Below are positions 61,644 through 64,000 of a stretch of 64,000 bases of DNA, one piece after another. The position numbers were made by a program, and so were the translations under genes. The notes beneath the pieces are model-generated. The model saw only the letters and a list, made by a program, of their open reading frames with translations, did not search any database and was not told the origin of the DNA. The stretch comes from Epiperipatus broadwayi. Its lineage: Eukaryota; Onychophora; Udeonychophora; Euonychophora; Peripatidae. The stretch covers positions 1,657,361-1,721,360 of the forward strand of contig JAQFVV010000206.1 of assembly GCA_028023455.1 (NCBI GenBank), given 5' to 3'. How positions within the stretch are numbered: the first letter of the stretch is position 1; the number at the start of each line of letters is the position of its first letter.

Positions 61644-62039
61644 TGGGGACCGTCATAGATAAAAGATTAATGTATTTTCTCTTGTAGCATTTATCATAAA
61701 AAAAAAGCTTGTTTAGAGCTAGTAGCAGGCTCTTTATATATTACATATTTGTAATACAAGCTATATAGGTCATGTGATATATGACTGATTTTTACTATAT
61801 ATATATATTGCAACCTATGATTAGCATTAATGTGTAACTAATGCAATGAAAGACATTGATAACTATTTTGAAACTGAATATATTTTATTCCATTACAGAA
61901 TTGTTTCAGATATTCCTAATTATTTATTTCTGTTCATATGCTTGTTTGTAGCTTGATTAACAGACGGTGCAAATTTTTAAATGTGTTTTTGCATATATAA
62001 TTCAAATATGAATATTACTAAACTTGATTCAGTGTTTTT

Positions 62040-62455
62040 GGCAGAATGATGGTACATTATAAACATATGTAAATTAATGAGTAAATGGGATATCAGTTAT
62101 ATAAATGAAGTTAAATTCACAGCCAATGTGAATTGTTATGCAGTGACAAATAAGACTGTTTCTTCTAGCTGAAATAAAACAATAGCAAATCTGTCCAAGC
62201 TATTACTAATCAAAAGGAGGCCTCTTTTGATCAGTCACTCACATTGTTATGTAAGGGAAAGTAGCTGGACATAACAATGTGAGTGAATGATTAAAAAGAC
62301 TTTCTTTTGATTAGTAGACCTTGGACAGTTTGGCTAGTGTCTTTTTTCAGTTAGTAGAACTAATCTTATTGGTTGCTGCACATCAATACACTTTGGCTGT
62401 AGATTTAACTTCATTTACATAATAAAGATCCCATTCACTAATTAATTTACATCTA
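62040..62455. repeat. Imperfect fold-back element
   Basis: Arms of about 195 bp converge on CACATTGTTATGT and ACATAACAATGTG around 62262. Further pairs include CTAATCAAAAG/CTTTTGATTAG and TAAATGAAGTTAAAT/ATTTAACTTCATTTA. The arms have diverged more than in the 42.5 or 60.8 kb palindromes. Confidence 0.75.
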
Positions 62456-64000
62456 TATTAAACCACTAAAAATATTAAATTTAAATATATATATATATTA
62501 ATTTATTAATAATAATTAATTAACTAACCAATCAAAATCATTGATACCCTTACATATATTTTTCGATATTATAATAATATAATTGGCTGACTATCCCTCC
62601 AAAGGCAATTATTTTAAGCCTAAACATTGTTCATTAATTTGAATGAGTTAACTGTCAATATAACTTTTTGATATTAAGCTGCAATATCCTAAGTAATATT
62701 TTCTTTCAACAAAGATCAGCTAAATCTTAAACTTACATGTATTTTCTGCAATAATTATCCAGAAGAAATGTATCTTTTTCAAACCTGACCATATTTTTTA
62801 TCTCTATGTTTATTCTTGTTTCATAACCATATAATAATCTTCAAGCAATTATTTAAAAAACATATAACATACTTTTAGTTCTATAATGCATCTGTAATTT
62901 TTACACACTAAGAACTATTTGGCTTGCACGTTGCTCCATAATATTTGGCAATAAGAAATACAATGTACACAAAAGAAATAACAAGGAATGTTTCAATTCA
63001 TACCTATATTTTCAAATTTTTATCTTGGAATGTTCTGACCAAAACTTGGCAATCTACAATCTACCTCCATTATGCTCTCTCATATCTCAAGCCTTTATTT
63101 TCATTAATGTTCACAATCAGATTTTATTCTTGAAAATAAATGTCTGCATTCTTCATCAGGTTATCCAATGTTATAGTTATGCAATATTAGAATATAATAC
63201 TTCAAATTTGGAATTAAACAACTTATAGCACTATCTGTATCATTATAATAATAGTTTCATCATACTTTTGCCTATAAAATATAAATTTCTTCTAATGCAA
63301 ATATGTTAATATTTGTATATAATTTGTTATCAATAAAGTTTATATATATATAATACTACACTGCAGTGAAAAAAGTATTTTATATACAATTTGGATATAT
63401 ATTGTAACAAGTTGGTTACATAGCTGCATTAAAAATAATTAGATAGTTGGTAGCATGTTCCTCAGGTTTAGTTTAGAGTCATTTAATTAATGGGGGAAAT
63501 GATATTTAATTGTCACATGCATATTTTTATTTTAATAATAATGGGTCTGATATTAATTAAATATTTTATTTTCTAACAACATGATAGTAGGAACATTCTA
63601 GACAAAGCTGTTTTTAAAAATTATAATATGCATATTTCAATATGAATTGTAAATGTTAGTAGAAAAGAGAGAAAAGTATAAAATCATATAAATAATTTCT
63701 TTTGTTCGCTCTCATCAATAATTTTATTTAATTACCAGTTGCTTTTATTTTTGTATATATATATACAACACAGAGAAAAAAAAAGAAAAACTTTCTCTTT
63801 TTAATAAATTGTCTACTATTTAATTTTAACCTTTTAAAAAAAATAAAGTTTTATCTTTAGGGGTATTTTTAAAAAGAAAAAAAAAATAAGATTTTAATTA
63901 TTTTTAATTAGAGTTGTTGATTTTCTTTTCTTTTTATCTCTCTTCATTACAAAAATCAAATCAGTATAATTAACTGATTATCTTGTTTTTCTCTTTGCAA
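62456..64000. other. Intron to the right edge, nothing certain
   Basis: Minus-strand frames near 62780-62840 give RLLYGYETR, reminiscent of a LINE 'LLYG.ETW' motif, but flanking motifs are too weak to call. The last bases form a pyrimidine-rich tract ending TTTGCAA, which could lead into an acceptor just outside the window. Confidence 0.3.

Larger units (their letters stand above)
60811..61797. repeat. Giant palindrome built from a 409-bp hammerhead repeat unit
   Basis: Arms 60811-61261 and 61290-61740 (451 bp each) are near-identical inverted copies around a 28-nt spacer (61262-61289). Within each side the sequence repeats at exactly 409 bp: GAGCCTGCTACTAGCTC recurs at 60819 and 61228; AGCTTGTTTAGAGCTAGTAG recurs at 61297 and 61706. 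A partial further unit runs to 61797. So tandem 409-bp units are joined head to head. Each arm holds one complete hammerhead, pointing outward from the centre. No open frame. Confidence 0.95.

Noticed and set aside
62780-63260. Minus-strand LINE reverse transcriptase relic (LLYGYET) and the plus-strand frames over 62945-63228
   Set aside because: Only one short motif could be matched, too little for a call.
63980-64000. Splice acceptor of the next CACNA2D exon at the right edge
   Set aside because: The pyrimidine tract and CAA are suggestive, but the AG and any coding sequence lie outside the window.

Overview
This window is AT-rich animal DNA lying almost wholly inside the introns of one protein-coding gene on the + strand. 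Four exons are visible (7923-8012, 16028-16150, 57494-57572, 57657-57706). They join in frame to 114 codons of the von Willebrand A (VWA) domain of a voltage-gated calcium-channel alpha2/delta auxiliary subunit (CACNA2D family). The introns are at least 7.9 kb, 8.0 kb, 41.3 kb, 84 bp and at least 6.3 kb. The gene continues beyond both edges. The host is an invertebrate-like metazoan with giant, repeat-filled introns. A cephalopod or another repeat-rich invertebrate would fit, but I cannot name the species from the sequence.

The rest is mobile-element debris. DNA transposons: a deleted pogo/Tigger element (22.2-23.2 kb), a deleted mariner on the minus strand (57.8-58.7 kb) and a hAT-like end (16.7 kb). 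Non-LTR retrotransposon fragments lie at 6.0-7.1, 26.9-27.8, 30.7-31.0, 34.3-34.5 and 45.1-45.2 kb. An LTR-like insertion (35.27-36.64 kb) has its empty site preserved in a paralogous repeat at 39.7-40.4 kb. Five tRNA-headed SINE copies are present. Penelope-like elements (PLEs) leave RT or GIY-YIG remnants at 1-1.1 kb (minus), 1.9-2.2 kb (plus), 18.5-19.1 kb (plus), 45.9-46.2 kb (minus) and 59.4-59.7 kb (plus).

The most interesting layer is RNA. Several inverted-repeat families carry hammerhead-ribozyme motifs with very short stem III. Three copies have a complete conserved core: minus 60908-60948, plus 61603-61643 and plus 54285-54339. A fourth, near complete, lies directly beside a PLE GIY-YIG remnant (minus 45781-45822). 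Eroded relatives occur at about 2.4, 19.25, 22.0, 25.2, 33.7, 39.3, 48.4, 48.8, 49.5, 52.05 and 55.4 kb. The 60.8-61.7 kb copies sit in the two 451-bp arms of a near-perfect palindrome built from a 409-bp repeat unit. Two complete-core hammerheads are in the sense orientation of the host gene, so the channel pre-mRNA would contain them.

Minimal hammerheads in PLE terminal repeats are an established phenomenon. What may be undescribed here are the particular families, the palindromic 409-bp unit, and the concentration of so many ribozyme-bearing hairpins within one ion-channel gene. The same palindromes would form very long intronic double-stranded RNA.
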